Shown: positions 8,146 through 15,927, counted from the stretch's first letter. The stretch: DNA of 33,106 nucleotides from Labilithrix sp. (GCA_019637105.1 JAHBWF010000086.1:1-33106), one strand, 5' to 3'. The notes: generated by a model not told the origin, from the letters alone. Made by a program: numbers and translations.

Positions 8146-9286
8146 ATGATCGCCGAGACACGCGAGAAGCTCGAAGACCTCCAAAGGCGTCTCATGACGC
8201 TAAGGGGGCATCTTTGACGTCCCGAAGCTGAAGCGGGACATCGAACGCCTCAACGAGGAGACCCTGGCCCCCGGGTTCTGGGACGACCCCAAGAAGGCGC
8301 AGGCCGTGACGCGCAAGCGCTCCGGCATCGAGCAGAGGGTCGAGACGACCGAGAAGCTCACGCGCGACATCGAGGACGCCAAGGAGCTCTTCGAGCTCGG
8401 CGTCGCCGAGAAGGACGACTCCGTGGTCGGCGAGATCGCGGGGCAGCTCGCCGATCTCGAGAAGCGCCTCCGATCGGCGGAGCTCGGCCGCATGCTCTCG
8501 GGGCAGGTCGACCACGCCAACGCCATCCTCAGCATCCACCCCGGCGCCGGCGGCGTCGACGCGAAGGACTGGGCGCAGATGCTGATGCGCATGTTCCTCC
8601 GCTGGGCGGAGCGGCGCGGGTACAAGACCGAGATCATCGATTTTCAGGAGGGCGACGAGGCCGGCATCGACGGCGTCTCGATCACCATCGCCGGCGATCA
8701 CGCCTTCGGCTACCTCCGCAGCGAGGTCGGGGTGCACCGCCTCGTGCGCATCTCGCCGTTCGACGCCAACGCCCGCCGGCAGACGGCGTTCGCCGCGGTC
8801 GAGGTCCAGCCCGACATCGAGGACGAGATCGACATCGTCGTGAAGGACGAGGACCTCGAGACCACGACGATGCGCGCCGGCGGCAAGGGCGGGCAGAACG
8901 TCAACAAGGTCGAGACCGCGGTCCGGATGAAGCACATCCCGAGCGGCATCGTCGTCGTGTGCCGCGCCGAGCGTTCGCAGCTCCAGAACCGGCGCATGGC
9001 GCTGAAGATGATCAAGGCGAAGCTCTACGAGCTCGAGATGGCGAAGCGCGAGGAGCAGGCGGCCGCCTACCAGGCGAGCAAGACGCAGATCGCGTGGGGC
9101 AACCAGATCCGGAGCTACGTGCTCGCGCCCTACCGCATGGTGAAGGACCTGCGCACGGCGCACGAGACCGGCAACGTGGACGCTGTCCTCGACGGCGAGC
9201 TCGACGACTTCGTGGAGGCGTACCTCCTCGCGGCCGCGGGCGGCACGCTCGCGAAGGGCGGCGCGAGCGACGACCTCGACGCGTAG
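8146..9286 (+). CDS. prfB: Peptide chain release factor 2, programmed frameshift
   Basis: RF2 recognises UGA and UAA and triggers peptide release on the ribosome. The gene is read as 8146-8214 joined to 8216-9286, giving 379 residues, close to the usual 365. The first 23 codons end ...MTLRGHL at an in-frame TGA (8215-8217); a +1 shift skips T8215 and continues [15 protein letters not shown], exactly the RF2 coiled N-terminal domain. The RF2 codon-recognition tripeptide SPF is at residues 203-205 and the catalytic GGQ at 248-250 ([16 protein letters not shown]). ATG at 8146 gives the expected short first frame. It is followed 18 bases later by a sugar kinase gene, probably co-transcribed but unrelated. 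Taking the first ATG after the shift (8306) would remove about 53 residues of conserved domain 1. Confidence 0.97.
8203..8218 (+). promoter_or_regulatory. prfB +1 programmed frameshift site
   Basis: The sequence AGGGGGCATCTTTGAC contains an internal Shine-Dalgarno-like AGGGGG (8203-8208), a three-base spacer, the slippery CTT (8212-8214), UGA (8215-8217) and C as the next base. This is the canonical RF2 autoregulatory signal: when RF2 is scarce, slow decoding of UGA C lets the ribosome slip from CUU to UUU. It differs from the E. coli element only in the three-base spacer. Confidence 0.97.
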
Positions 9287-9304
9287 CGGTAGGGCGCGCT
9301 CGCG

Positions 9305-10318
9305 ATGACCGCCTCCCCCTCGCCTCGCCGCCGACAGCGCATCGGGGTCGACCTCGGGGGCACGAAGATCGAGGCCGTCGTGGTCGATCTCGACGCGCCC
9401 GCGTCCGGCCCGGCGACCGCAGGCGCGCGCGGCGCGGCGGGCACGGGCCTCGAGCCGTGCGTGCTCGCGCGCGGGCGGGTCGCGACGAACCGCGCGCTCG
9501 GGTACGAGCACGTCCTCGAGGCGACGCGCGCGCTCGTCGTCGACGTGGCGAAGCAGGCCGGCGTCGACGCGATCGCGACGCCCATCGGCGTCGCGATGCC
9601 CGGATCGGTGACGACGCGCCGCCCCGACGGGAGCCGCTCCGACGTCCCGCTCGTCAAGAACTCGAACACCACGTGCCTCAACGGTCGGCCGTTCCGCGCC
9701 GATCTCGCGCGGGCCGTCGGGAGAGACGTCGCGTTCTCGAACGACGCCAACGGCTTCGCGCTCGCGGAGGCGACGTGGGGCGCCGCGCGCGGCGCGCGCG
9801 TGGCGTTCGGCGTGATCCTCGGCACCGGCGTCGGCGGCGGCGTCGTCCTCGCCGACCACGCGGGGATCCCGCGCGCCTGGGACGGCGCGCAGGGGATCGC
9901 CGGCGAGTGGGGCCACGTCACGCTCGATCCCGAGCGAGGCCCCGCGTGCTACTGCGGGCGACGCGGCTGCGTCGAGACGTACCTCAGCGGACCGGCGATC
10001 GAGCGCGAGTACGCGCGGCGCTCCGGGGTGACGCGCCCTCTCGTCGAGATCGCGATGCGCGCGGGCGAGGACGCGGCGGCGAAGGCGCTGCTCGACGAGC
10101 GCGTCGAGCTCTTCGGGCGCGCGCTCGCGACGGTGATCGACGTGCTCGATCCCGACGTGATCGTCCTCGGCGGCGGCGTCTCGAACCTCGAGGTCCTGTA
10201 CGAAGCGGGGCCGCGCGCCGTGGCGCGCTGGATCTTCAACGACGATCTCGAGACGAAGATCGTGAAGCACGCGCTCGGCGACAGCGCGGGCGTCCTGGGC
10301 GCCGCGCTCCTCCCCTGA
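9305..10318 (+). CDS. ROK-family sugar kinase (fructokinase/Mak-like)
   Basis: The 337-residue cytoplasmic enzyme phosphorylates a hexose with ATP. The N-terminal phosphate-binding motif is IGVDLGGTK (from residue 13). The catalytic aspartate is in SNDANGFALAEA, followed by the glycine-rich GVILGTGVGGGVV. The ROK zinc site is complete: H204 in GEWGH and three cysteines at 215, 217 and 222 in CYCGRRGC, followed by VETYLSG. The C-terminal DPDVIVLGGGVSN and HGD-like HALGDSAGVLGAA fit the family. The VKNSNTTCLNGRPF stretch and overall layout resemble E. coli Mak (fructokinase) more than glucokinase or NagK, but sugar specificity is inferred. It lies 18 bases after prfB. No sugar transporter or regulator is adjacent. 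Confidence 0.9.
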   Translation: MTASPSPRRRQRIGVDLGGTKIEAVVVDLDAPASGPATAGARGAAGTGLEPCVLARGRVATNRALGYEHVLEATRALVVDVAKQAGVDAIATPIGVAMPGSVTTRRPDGSRSDVPLVKNSNTTCLNGRPFRADLARAVGRDVAFSNDANGFALAEATWGAARGARVAFGVILGTGVGGGVVLADHAGIPRAWDGAQGIAGEWGHVTLDPERGPACYCGRRGCVETYLSGPAIEREYARRSGVTRPLVEIAMRAGEDAAAKALLDERVELFGRALATVIDVLDPDVIVLGGGVSNLEVLYEAGPRAVARWIFNDDLETKIVKHALGDSAGVLGAALLP

Positions 10319-10497
10319 CGTCGCCGATCCTGCCGCGGGGACGCTCGAGACGTATGGACTCGAGCCGATCGCGCGACGAGGGATCGACTCCGGCGCGTCC
10401 GTCGCGAGGGCGCGCGCGCGTCTCGCCCTTCGAGGCGGGCGCGCTGGACCTCGGGCGGACTTCCCGCCCCGGCCCTGATCCGCGCGCTGCCGCGAGC

Positions 10498-12066
10498 TCA
10501 CGGCGACGCGCCGTCGAACGACTTGAACCCCGCGGGGATGCTCTCGCCCTCCTCCGCACTCGGCGGAGGGCGCGGCGCCGAGGGACGCGGCGCCGCGCCG
10601 ACCTTGGCGTCGGACCGCGCCGCGGGCGCGAGCGGACGCGGCGCGGCGGGATGCGCGTCCGGGAGCGACGCCGGCGTGAGCGGACGCGCGTCCGGGAGCG
10701 ACGCCGGCGTGAGAGGACGCGCGTCCGGGAGCGACGCCACGCTCATGACCGACGGCGCATCGACCGCAGGCGGCGCGCCGAGAGGCGGAGCCGACGACGC
10801 GACCTGCGGCGACGCGGCGGCGAGCGGCGCGCCGAGAGGCGGAGCCGACGACGCGACCTGCGGCGACGCGGCGGTGAGCGGCGCGCCGGGCGATGGCGGC
10901 GTCGGGGCGGCGACGCCCGACGCGACGTCGGCCGCTGCCGTGTCGTGACGCGCGAGCGCGTGCTCGACGAGGTGCATCCCGATCCCGACGCCGAGCGACA
11001 CGGCGAGGAGGCCGCCGACGATCGCGAGCGCGGTCGTCGAGCGCTTCATCTTGTTGTCCGGCTCGTCGTTCGGCGCGACCGCGGCGACCGGCGGGGAGGC
11101 CTCGGCGACCGGCGGCTTCGGCGGGGCGAGGAGCTCCGACGACAGGACGACGGGCGAGATCGAGAGCGGGGACGCGACGACGACGCCGCGCTCGGACGCG
11201 TGGAGCTCCGCGAGGCTCGGCTGCGCGAGCACCGTCTCGGCGTCGGACGCGTCGTCGTCGTCGACGAGGTCCGTCACGCTCCCCGAGTCGTCGAAGATGG
11301 CGCTGCCGGTGCTCTCGTGCACGGCGAGCGCGAGGCGATCGATCGCGGGCTCGACCGGGGACGGCGGCGGCGCGGCGGCCGCGACGAGCTCGCGAGCGAG
11401 CGCGGCGTCGTCGAGGCGACCGAGCACCCGGTCGACGTCCCCCAGATCCGTGCGCACGCGCTTCGCGTTCTCGAGCAGCGCGCGGCGCCGCGCGAGCTGC
11501 TCGAAGCGGTCGGCGGGCGACGACGCGAACGAGCCGAGCGCTTCGGCGATCGCGTCGACCGACTGCGGGCGCGCGGCCGGATCCTCCGCGAGGCACGCCG
11601 CGACGGTGATGACCAGCGTGCGCGGGGCGCGGGCCAGCGTCTGCTCGAGCGGATCGGAGCTCGGCGCGACGCCGGCGATGAGCCAGTGGAGGATCGCGCC
11701 GACCGCCCAGACGTCGACGCGCGCGTCGACGGCGCCGCCGGCCCGTTGCTCGGGGGCGATCAGGAGGGAGACCGCGGAGGCTCGGAAGGCGAACGCGGCG
11801 CTGTCGTTCTCGCCGAGCGCGAAGATGTCGGCGCGCTGCTTCGGCAAGCGCGGCCAGTGCGTCCGCACGCGGTGGAGCCCGAGATCGCCGTGGACGACGC
11901 CGTTCGCGTGGGCGTTGGCGAGCTCGTCGCAGACGTCGAGCGCGACGTCGACCGCGTCGGTCACCGGGAGCGGCCCGTGGTCACGCAGGATGGACGCCAG
12001 CGACCGCTTCTCCGAAGCGGGATCAGCGAGCGAACGCTGACGCGCAGACGACGTCGCGAGCATCAT
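10498..12066 (-). CDS. Membrane-anchored pseudokinase lacking the N-lobe
   Basis: From the double ATG at 12066 the product is 522 residues. Residues 22-58 (SLASILRDHGPLPVTDAVDVALDVCDELANAHANGVV) correspond to helices D and E of a Hanks kinase, so the whole N-lobe, with glycine loop, VAIK lysine and helix-C glutamate, is absent. The catalytic loop reads HGDLG (59-63) rather than HRDLKxxN, and the DFG position is not recognisable. The structural APE (104-106) and DVWAVGAILHWLIAG are retained. After a charged middle region there is one membrane helix (TALAIVGGLLAVSLGVGIGMHL) and a Pro/Ala tail with two tandem repeat blocks. Catalysis is very unlikely; a scaffold or decoy role is inferred. No N-lobe was found upstream in any minus-strand frame. 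The upstream alternative start (12156) adds only basic residues. Confidence 0.82.
   Translation of the reverse strand: MMLATSSARQRSLADPASEKRSLASILRDHGPLPVTDAVDVALDVCDELANAHANGVVHGDLGLHRVRTHWPRLPKQRADIFALGENDSAAFAFRASAVSLLIAPEQRAGGAVDARVDVWAVGAILHWLIAGVAPSSDPLEQTLARAPRTLVITVAACLAEDPAARPQSVDAIAEALGSFASSPADRFEQLARRRALLENAKRVRTDLGDVDRVLGRLDDAALARELVAAAAPPPSPVEPAIDRLALAVHESTGSAIFDDSGSVTDLVDDDDASDAETVLAQPSLAELHASERGVVVASPLSISPVVLSSELLAPPKPPVAEASPPVAAVAPNDEPDNKMKRSTTALAIVGGLLAVSLGVGIGMHLVEHALARHDTAAADVASGVAAPTPPSPGAPLTAASPQVASSAPPLGAPLAAASPQVASSAPPLGAPPAVDAPSVMSVASLPDARPLTPASLPDARPLTPASLPDAHPAAPRPLAPAARSDAKVGAAPRPSAPRPPPSAEEGESIPAGFKSFDGASP
10655..10739. repeat. 33-base tandem repeat, 2.6 copies
   Basis: A 33-base unit beginning GCGTCCGGGAGCGACGCC starts at 10655, 10688 and 10721, the last partial. 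It encodes LPDARPLTPAS repeats in the tail of the pseudokinase, in frame, so copy number can change without breaking the gene. Confidence 0.9.
10772..10888. repeat. 54-base tandem repeat, two copies plus partial
   Basis: A 54-base unit beginning GGCGCGCCGAGAGGCGGAGC starts at 10772 and 10826, with a partial third start at 10880. It encodes the repeated LGAPLAAASPQVASSAPP in the pseudokinase tail, again in multiples of three. The two full copies are almost identical, which suggests recent duplication. Confidence 0.9.
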
Positions 12067-12379
12067 GCGGCGCCGGAGACGTAGCACGGGAACACCGAAA
12101 TGCACGTCTCGGCACGGTCGCCGCCACGCGCCGCTCCACGGATGTCGCAATCGCAATTTAACACATCAATTACATATATTTACACCACGAACGGCGGAGC
12201 CGACGACGCGCAACCTCGGCGGGACGAGCGCGGCCGCCCGAACGCGCGGCGGGGGAACGCCCGCGCGACGGCAGGCGCCTCGAGCTCGGCTCGGGGGCCT
12301 CGCGCCGAGGCTCCGCGGCGCGACGGCTCACCCCCCGTTGGCGGCGGCCGCGATCCTGAGCTATCTCGAGCGCATCCTC
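12067..12379. promoter_or_regulatory. Divergent promoter region with AT-rich island
   Basis: The 313 bases between the pseudokinase and the dihydrouridine synthase hold a strikingly AT-rich island at about 12146-12187 (including ATTTAACACATCAATTACAT and TATATT) in an otherwise very GC-rich window. It is a likely divergent promoter. Possible -10 hexamers are TATATT (12175-12180) for the plus strand and TAAATT (complement of 12155-12160) for the minus strand, both with weak -35 partners. An 18-base copy of part of the pseudokinase 54-base repeat lies at 12193-12210. The rest, up to 12379, has no recognisable feature. Confidence 0.45.
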
Positions 12380-13369
12380 GTGGCCCACCCCAACCTCACG
12401 CAACTCCAGCGACTCTATGCGGCCAAGCCGGTCGTGCTCGCGCCGCTCGAGGACGTCTCCGACGCCGTCTTCCGCCGGATCTGCCGCTCGCTCGGCGCCG
12501 AGATCACCGTCACCGAGTTCGTCAACGTCGAAGGGCTCCTCCGCGGCTGCCGCAACGCGCGCCGCAAGATCGCGCTGGCCGACGACGACGTCCTCACCGC
12601 GATCCAAATCTACGGCGCCGATCCCGAGCGCCTCGCGGAGGCCGCGCGCTTCGCCGAGCAGGCCGAGCCGCTCTTCATCGACGTCAACTGCGGGTGCTGG
12701 GTGCCGAAGATCGCCGGTCGCGGCGCCGGCGCCGGATGGCTCCGCGACCCGATCGCGATGGTCGCGATGGCGAAGATGGTCGTCGAGAGCGTGGCGCTCC
12801 CGGTCACCGTGAAGACGCGGATCGGCCTCGGCCCCGAGTCGCACATGCCGATCGTCGATCTCGCGCGACGGCTCGAGGACGCCGGCGTCGCCGCGATCAC
12901 GATCCACTGCCGGACGGCGAACATGGGCCACACGGGCTCCGCCGACTGGACCTGGGCGATGCGCGCTCGCGAGGTCGTGAAGATCCCGGTGCTCGTCAAC
13001 GGCGACGTGAGGTCCGCCGAGGACGCGGCGCGGGCGATCGACTCGACGGGCTGCGCCGGCGTGATGATCGGGCGGCGCGCCATCGAGCACCCGTGGATCT
13101 TCCGCGAGGCGAACGCGCTCCTCCGCGAGGGCGCGACGGTCGCGCCGCCGACGGACGAGGAGCGCATCGAGCTCTGCAAGCGCCACCTCGTCGCGAACGT
13201 CGAGGCCCGCGGCGAACCGCACGGCGTGCGCTGCACGCGCCGTCACCTTTCGGGCTACCTCTCCGGCCTCCGCGGCGCGTCGCAGCTCCGGCGCGAGCTG
13301 AACCTCTGCGATTCGCTCGACGGCTGCCTCGGCATCCTCGACGGCTACCGCGCCCGCGCCGCCGCCTGA
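12380..13369 (+). CDS. dus: tRNA-dihydrouridine synthase (Dus family)
   Basis: This FMN enzyme reduces uridines in the D-loop of tRNA. The 329-residue product begins VAHPNLTQLQRLYAAKPVVLAPLEDVSDAVFRRICR, the substrate-end beta-barrel start of Dus proteins (APLEDVSD for APMxxxTD). The active-site segment is DVNCGCWVPKIAGRGAGAGWL: the catalytic cysteine of the usual NxGCP is present but followed by Trp instead of Pro. FMN-binding elements VTVKTRIGLG, AITIHCRTANMGHTGSADW, VLVNGDVRS and GVMIGRRAIEHPWIFRE follow. The layout resembles DusB-like proteins; which uridine is modified is not deducible. The GTG at 12380 is the only start just before the domain; an upstream open frame to 12065 is Arg/Ala-rich and non-coding in character. 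Confidence 0.9.
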   Translation: MAHPNLTQLQRLYAAKPVVLAPLEDVSDAVFRRICRSLGAEITVTEFVNVEGLLRGCRNARRKIALADDDVLTAIQIYGADPERLAEAARFAEQAEPLFIDVNCGCWVPKIAGRGAGAGWLRDPIAMVAMAKMVVESVALPVTVKTRIGLGPESHMPIVDLARRLEDAGVAAITIHCRTANMGHTGSADWTWAMRAREVVKIPVLVNGDVRSAEDAARAIDSTGCAGVMIGRRAIEHPWIFREANALLREGATVAPPTDEERIELCKRHLVANVEARGEPHGVRCTRRHLSGYLSGLRGASQLRRELNLCDSLDGCLGILDGYRARAAA

Positions 13370-13539
13370 CCGGCGCGCGGGCCACGCCTCTTCGAGGACG
13401 AGCCCGCCGTCGGCCGCCGGAGTTCGCGTCCGCTCGCGCGGAGACCGCCGACGATGCGCCGCTTCCCGCGGCGGAGCAGCCCACCGTCGAGGCTCGCGCT
13501 CCAGATGGCCTGACACGCCGCAACCCCGCCCCGCGGTGT

Positions 13540-14079
13540 GGACACGGGGGGTTCGCGGCGGATGGCGGCGCGGGCCCGGACGGCGCCGGCGCCGACGCGC
13601 AGCCGGACGTAGCCACGACGCGGACGGCCCCGCGCCGCCGGGGTTCCAGATCCAGTCGAAGGACGCGAACATCCCGCCCTCGCTGGAGGTCACGTACTGC
13701 TATCACTTCGAGACGCCGAACACGGAGACGCTCCCGATCCACAAATGGAAGGCGGGCGCTGCCCCCCGACGTCCACGCGATGGAGCTGTTCGTCGGAGGC
13801 AGCAACGAACCCGCGGGGACGCTCACGGCCGCGTGCCCCAGCAGCGCCGGGACGAGCCTGGGCAATCGTGCCGTCTGGGTCTTTGCCGCCCACGCGGCGG
13901 CGTCGGAGCTGGCCTTCCGAACGACGACGGAACAGGCAAGCCGCTCGCCACCGAACGATCACGTCGGGCGACTCGCGCTCGACCGACGAGACGTGCCGAC
14001 CCTGGGCTACGACTTCCCCGCCACCGAGCCCGTCCTCTGCTTCTGCTTCTGCGTCAACTTGGGGTGCGTCAACCTTTAG
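13540..14079 (+). pseudogene. Decayed myxobacterial secreted-protein gene, several frameshifts
   Basis: A coherent protein can be read only by switching frames. A linker-like DGGAGPDGAGADAQPDV lies in one frame (from about 13555); then GFQIQSKDANIPPSLEVTYC through KWKAGAAP (13641-13767) in a second. After a six-C tract at 13762-13767 the sense continues DVHAMELFVGGSNEPAGTLT through AAASELAF (13768-13917) in the first frame, then PNDDGTGKPLATE (13917-13955) in the second. Reading the C-tract as five C joins KWKAGAAP to DVHAMELF, and one added C at 13917-13918 joins AAASELAF to PNDDGTGK. The pattern loosely recalls a family with a KW...HHM metal-like motif seen in myxobacteria, perhaps related to copper type II monooxygenase domains (low confidence). 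Either a real pseudogene or homopolymer sequencing errors. Confidence 0.65.
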
Positions 14080-14396
14080 GGGACGCCCGAGGCGCCCCAA
14101 CGGCGCTCTGATGCAGCGCACGTCAACGTCGCGGCGAAGGATCGTTCTTCGAGCGGAGGGCGTTCTTCGAGTGGAGCCCCCGCGCTCGTCGCGACGCTAC
14201 GCCGAGCCCGGTGCCCGTTCGTGGTGCGGCCCCGTCGCGCGAGGGCTCGGGCGAGCCGTTGGGGCCTCCCACGACGTGCACCGACGCGCCGGCGGCGCGC
14301 GGCTTTCCGCCCTCGAGGTGAGGCGGGCGCGGCCAGGAGGCTCGCTCCTCGAGAAAGGTACGGCGCGGCGGCCAGGCACCTCGTACACTTGACCAC
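14080..14396. other. Intergenic region with 18-base tandem duplication
   Basis: These 317 bases lie between the decayed gene and the phospholipase-D-like gene. An imperfect 18-base duplication, CGTTCTTCGAGYGGAGSS, starts at 14143 and 14161. The right end contains the -10-like TACACT of the next gene. No coding frame here has a domain or reasonable composition. Confidence 0.5.
14384..14389 (+). promoter_or_regulatory. -10-like TACACT close to ATG
   Basis: TACACT ends seven bases before the ATG at 14397, implying a leaderless transcript for the phospholipase-D-like gene. No -35 match was recognised. Confidence 0.35.
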
Positions 14397-15194
14397 ATGC
14401 CCCGCTCTGCTGCGATCGCGTCGACCTGGCGCCCCGAGACCGAGCGGCCGGCGCGGACGATCCGGGCGAAGCTGCTCGTCGACGGCGATCACTACGACGA
14501 CCTCGCCTCGCGCGCCGTCGCGGGCGCCCGCGTGAGCGTGTGGATCACGACGGCGAACCTGAAGACGATGCTCGTCGAGGCGCCGATCGGCTCGCGGGCG
14601 CGCGCGCGCGGTCGCTACGTCTCGTTCTTCGAGTCGCTCGGGGATCTGGCGCGGCGCGGGGTCGACGTGTGCATCCTGCATGCGTCTCCGCCGTCGGGCC
14701 CGCTCGCGCGGGAGATGGCGCGGCTCGCGGCCGGCGGCGGCTCCGGCGCCGTGAAGATGCGCCGATGTCCGCGGGTCCATCTGAAGATGATCGCGATCGA
14801 CGGACGCCTGCTCTACCTCGGGAGCGCCAACCTCACCGGCGCGGGGCTCGGCGCGAAGAGCGCAGGCCGGCGCAATTTCGAGATGGGCATCGTCACCGAC
14901 AGCGAGGCGATGCTCGACGCGGCTCAGGAGCGCTTCGATCGGATCTGGCGCGGCGCCGAGTGCGCGCGCTGCCAGCTGCGAAGCACCTGCGACGCGCCGC
15001 TCGACACGCTCGCGCGGACGCCCACGCCGCTCCTCGCCAAGCCCGCGCCCGCGAGGTCCGCTCTCGCGAAGCGGAGGCTCGCCAAGCCCGCGGCCCCCAC
15101 GCTGCCTCGCACCGAGTCCGCGCCCGCGCCCGCCGCCGCTACTTCGCGCGGAAGCTCGCGACGAACGCGTCGAAGTCCTTCTTCGCCGCCGTGA
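14397..15194 (+). CDS. Phospholipase D-like protein, single HKD motif
   Basis: The 265-residue product has a single phospholipase D superfamily active-site motif, HLKMIAID (H128, K130, D135) followed by GSANLTGAG (142-150), preceded by ARVSVWITTANLKTML, the strand typically ahead of the motif, and followed by RRNFEMGIVTDSEAM. Proteins with one HKD act as homodimers in families such as the Nuc-type nucleases; substrate (lipid or nucleic acid) cannot be decided. A short Cys cluster, CARCQLRSTC, lies after the domain and may bind metal. The C-terminus is Pro/Ala/Lys-rich and its last 56 bases overlap the convergent lipoprotein gene, so the true end may have grown by loss of an earlier stop. No signal peptide; probably cytoplasmic. 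Confidence 0.82.
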   Translation: MPRSAAIASTWRPETERPARTIRAKLLVDGDHYDDLASRAVAGARVSVWITTANLKTMLVEAPIGSRARARGRYVSFFESLGDLARRGVDVCILHASPPSGPLAREMARLAAGGGSGAVKMRRCPRVHLKMIAIDGRLLYLGSANLTGAGLGAKSAGRRNFEMGIVTDSEAMLDAAQERFDRIWRGAECARCQLRSTCDAPLDTLARTPTPLLAKPAPARSALAKRRLAKPAAPTLPRTESAPAPAAATSRGSSRRTRRSPSSPP

Positions 15195-15762
15195 CGGTCT
15201 TCTCGGGGCCGGTCATCTTGAAGAAATGCTGCCGATCGCCGCCGTCGACGACGGCGCCGAGGAGCATGAACTTCTCCTTCGACGTGGTCGGCCCGCCCAT
15301 CATGCCCATGCCGCCGGACGCGAACGTGCCCTTGATCTCGACGACGGTGACCTTGAGGCCGTTCGGGCTCCGCGGCTCGGTCTTCGCCTCGGCGTTGCCG
15401 AACTGACCGGACCAGCGCTGGATGTTCGCCTCGACGCCGCCGCCCGCGGCGGACACCGTGAGCTCGGCGTCTTCGGCGTCGCCGGAGACCTTCGGGATCT
15501 TGTAGGTCGCCTTGCGCATCGTGTTCGCGTTCGGGATGCTCTCCCACCCCTTCGGCGCCTCCCACGCGATGTCCTCGGGGCCGGCCGCCGGAGCCGCCGT
15601 GCCCTCCGCCTTCGGTGAGGGCGGCGGCGCCGCGGGCGCGGACGGCGCGGGCGGAGCGGACTCGGTCGTCTTCTCGGGCTCGGGCGTCGTCTTCGAGCAG
15701 GCCGCGTAGAGGCCTGCGCCGCCGATGGCGAGCAGACCGAGGATCGTCTGGAGCCGTGTCAT
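15139..15762 (-). CDS. Putative lipoprotein, conserved family of unknown function
   Basis: The 207-residue protein has an N-terminal hydrophobic segment TILGLLAIGGAGLYAACSK with a likely lipid-attachment cysteine at 22, then a Pro/Ala/Glu linker to about residue 62. The globular part reads IAWEAPKGWESIPNANTMRKATYKIP, ELTVSAAGGGVEANIQRWSGQF, VEIKGTFASGGMGMM and ends KDFDAFVASFRAK. The combination of a P-x-GW motif with A-N-I-x-R-W-x-G-Q-F is a pattern I have seen in uncharacterised lipoproteins of planctomycetes and myxobacteria. No enzymatic motif is evident. It converges on and overlaps the phospholipase-D-like gene. A TTGCGC-N18-TAAGGC promoter sits directly in front of the ATG. Confidence 0.82.
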   Translation of the reverse strand: MTRLQTILGLLAIGGAGLYAACSKTTPEPEKTTESAPPAPSAPAAPPPSPKAEGTAAPAAGPEDIAWEAPKGWESIPNANTMRKATYKIPKVSGDAEDAELTVSAAGGGVEANIQRWSGQFGNAEAKTEPRSPNGLKVTVVEIKGTFASGGMGMMGGPTTSKEKFMLLGAVVDGGDRQHFFKMTGPEKTVTAAKKDFDAFVASFRAK

Positions 15763-15768
15763 CCGGTG

Positions 15769-15798
15769 GCCTTACCGTCAGGATCGCCGCGAGCGCAA
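15769..15798 (-). promoter_or_regulatory. Promoter of lipoprotein gene, near-leaderless
   Basis: Minus strand: TTGCGC (complement of 15793-15798), 18-base spacer, TAAGGC (complement of 15769-15774), six bases, ATG at 15762. The start point expected from this geometry falls on or next to the ATG. Confidence 0.4.
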
Positions 15799-15927
15799 GC
15801 GGATCGACGTCACCGCGACCGCAGGCGCGTCGCGAGCACGTCGCCAAGCGCACACGGCGGGGCTATCCTCGCCGCCCGCCGCCGACCCTCTCCGCCCGCT
15901 CTCGCGCGCTCCGCGACGGCGCGATCC

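Noticed and set aside
8146-8217. prfB as a frameshifted pseudogene
   Set aside because: The TGA sits in the canonical RF2 frameshift signal with Shine-Dalgarno-like AGGGGG and CTTTGAC, and the joined product is full length with SPF and GGQ.
10343-10365. Hairpin GCTCGAG/CTCGAGC with nine-base loop as a terminator after the ROK kinase
   Set aside because: Stem is short, loop long, and no T-run follows.
8192-11596. 1134-codon open frame on the minus strand over prfB and the ROK kinase
   Set aside because: It is antisense to two genes with clear family motifs. Its composition is Arg/Ala/Asp-rich without domains, as expected for a mirror frame of high-GC coding DNA.
12067-12379. A missing kinase N-lobe hidden in another frame upstream of the pseudokinase
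   Set aside because: No minus-strand frame here contains a glycine-rich loop or VAIK-like lysine, and the region is occupied by the AT-rich island and the start of the dihydrouridine synthase gene.
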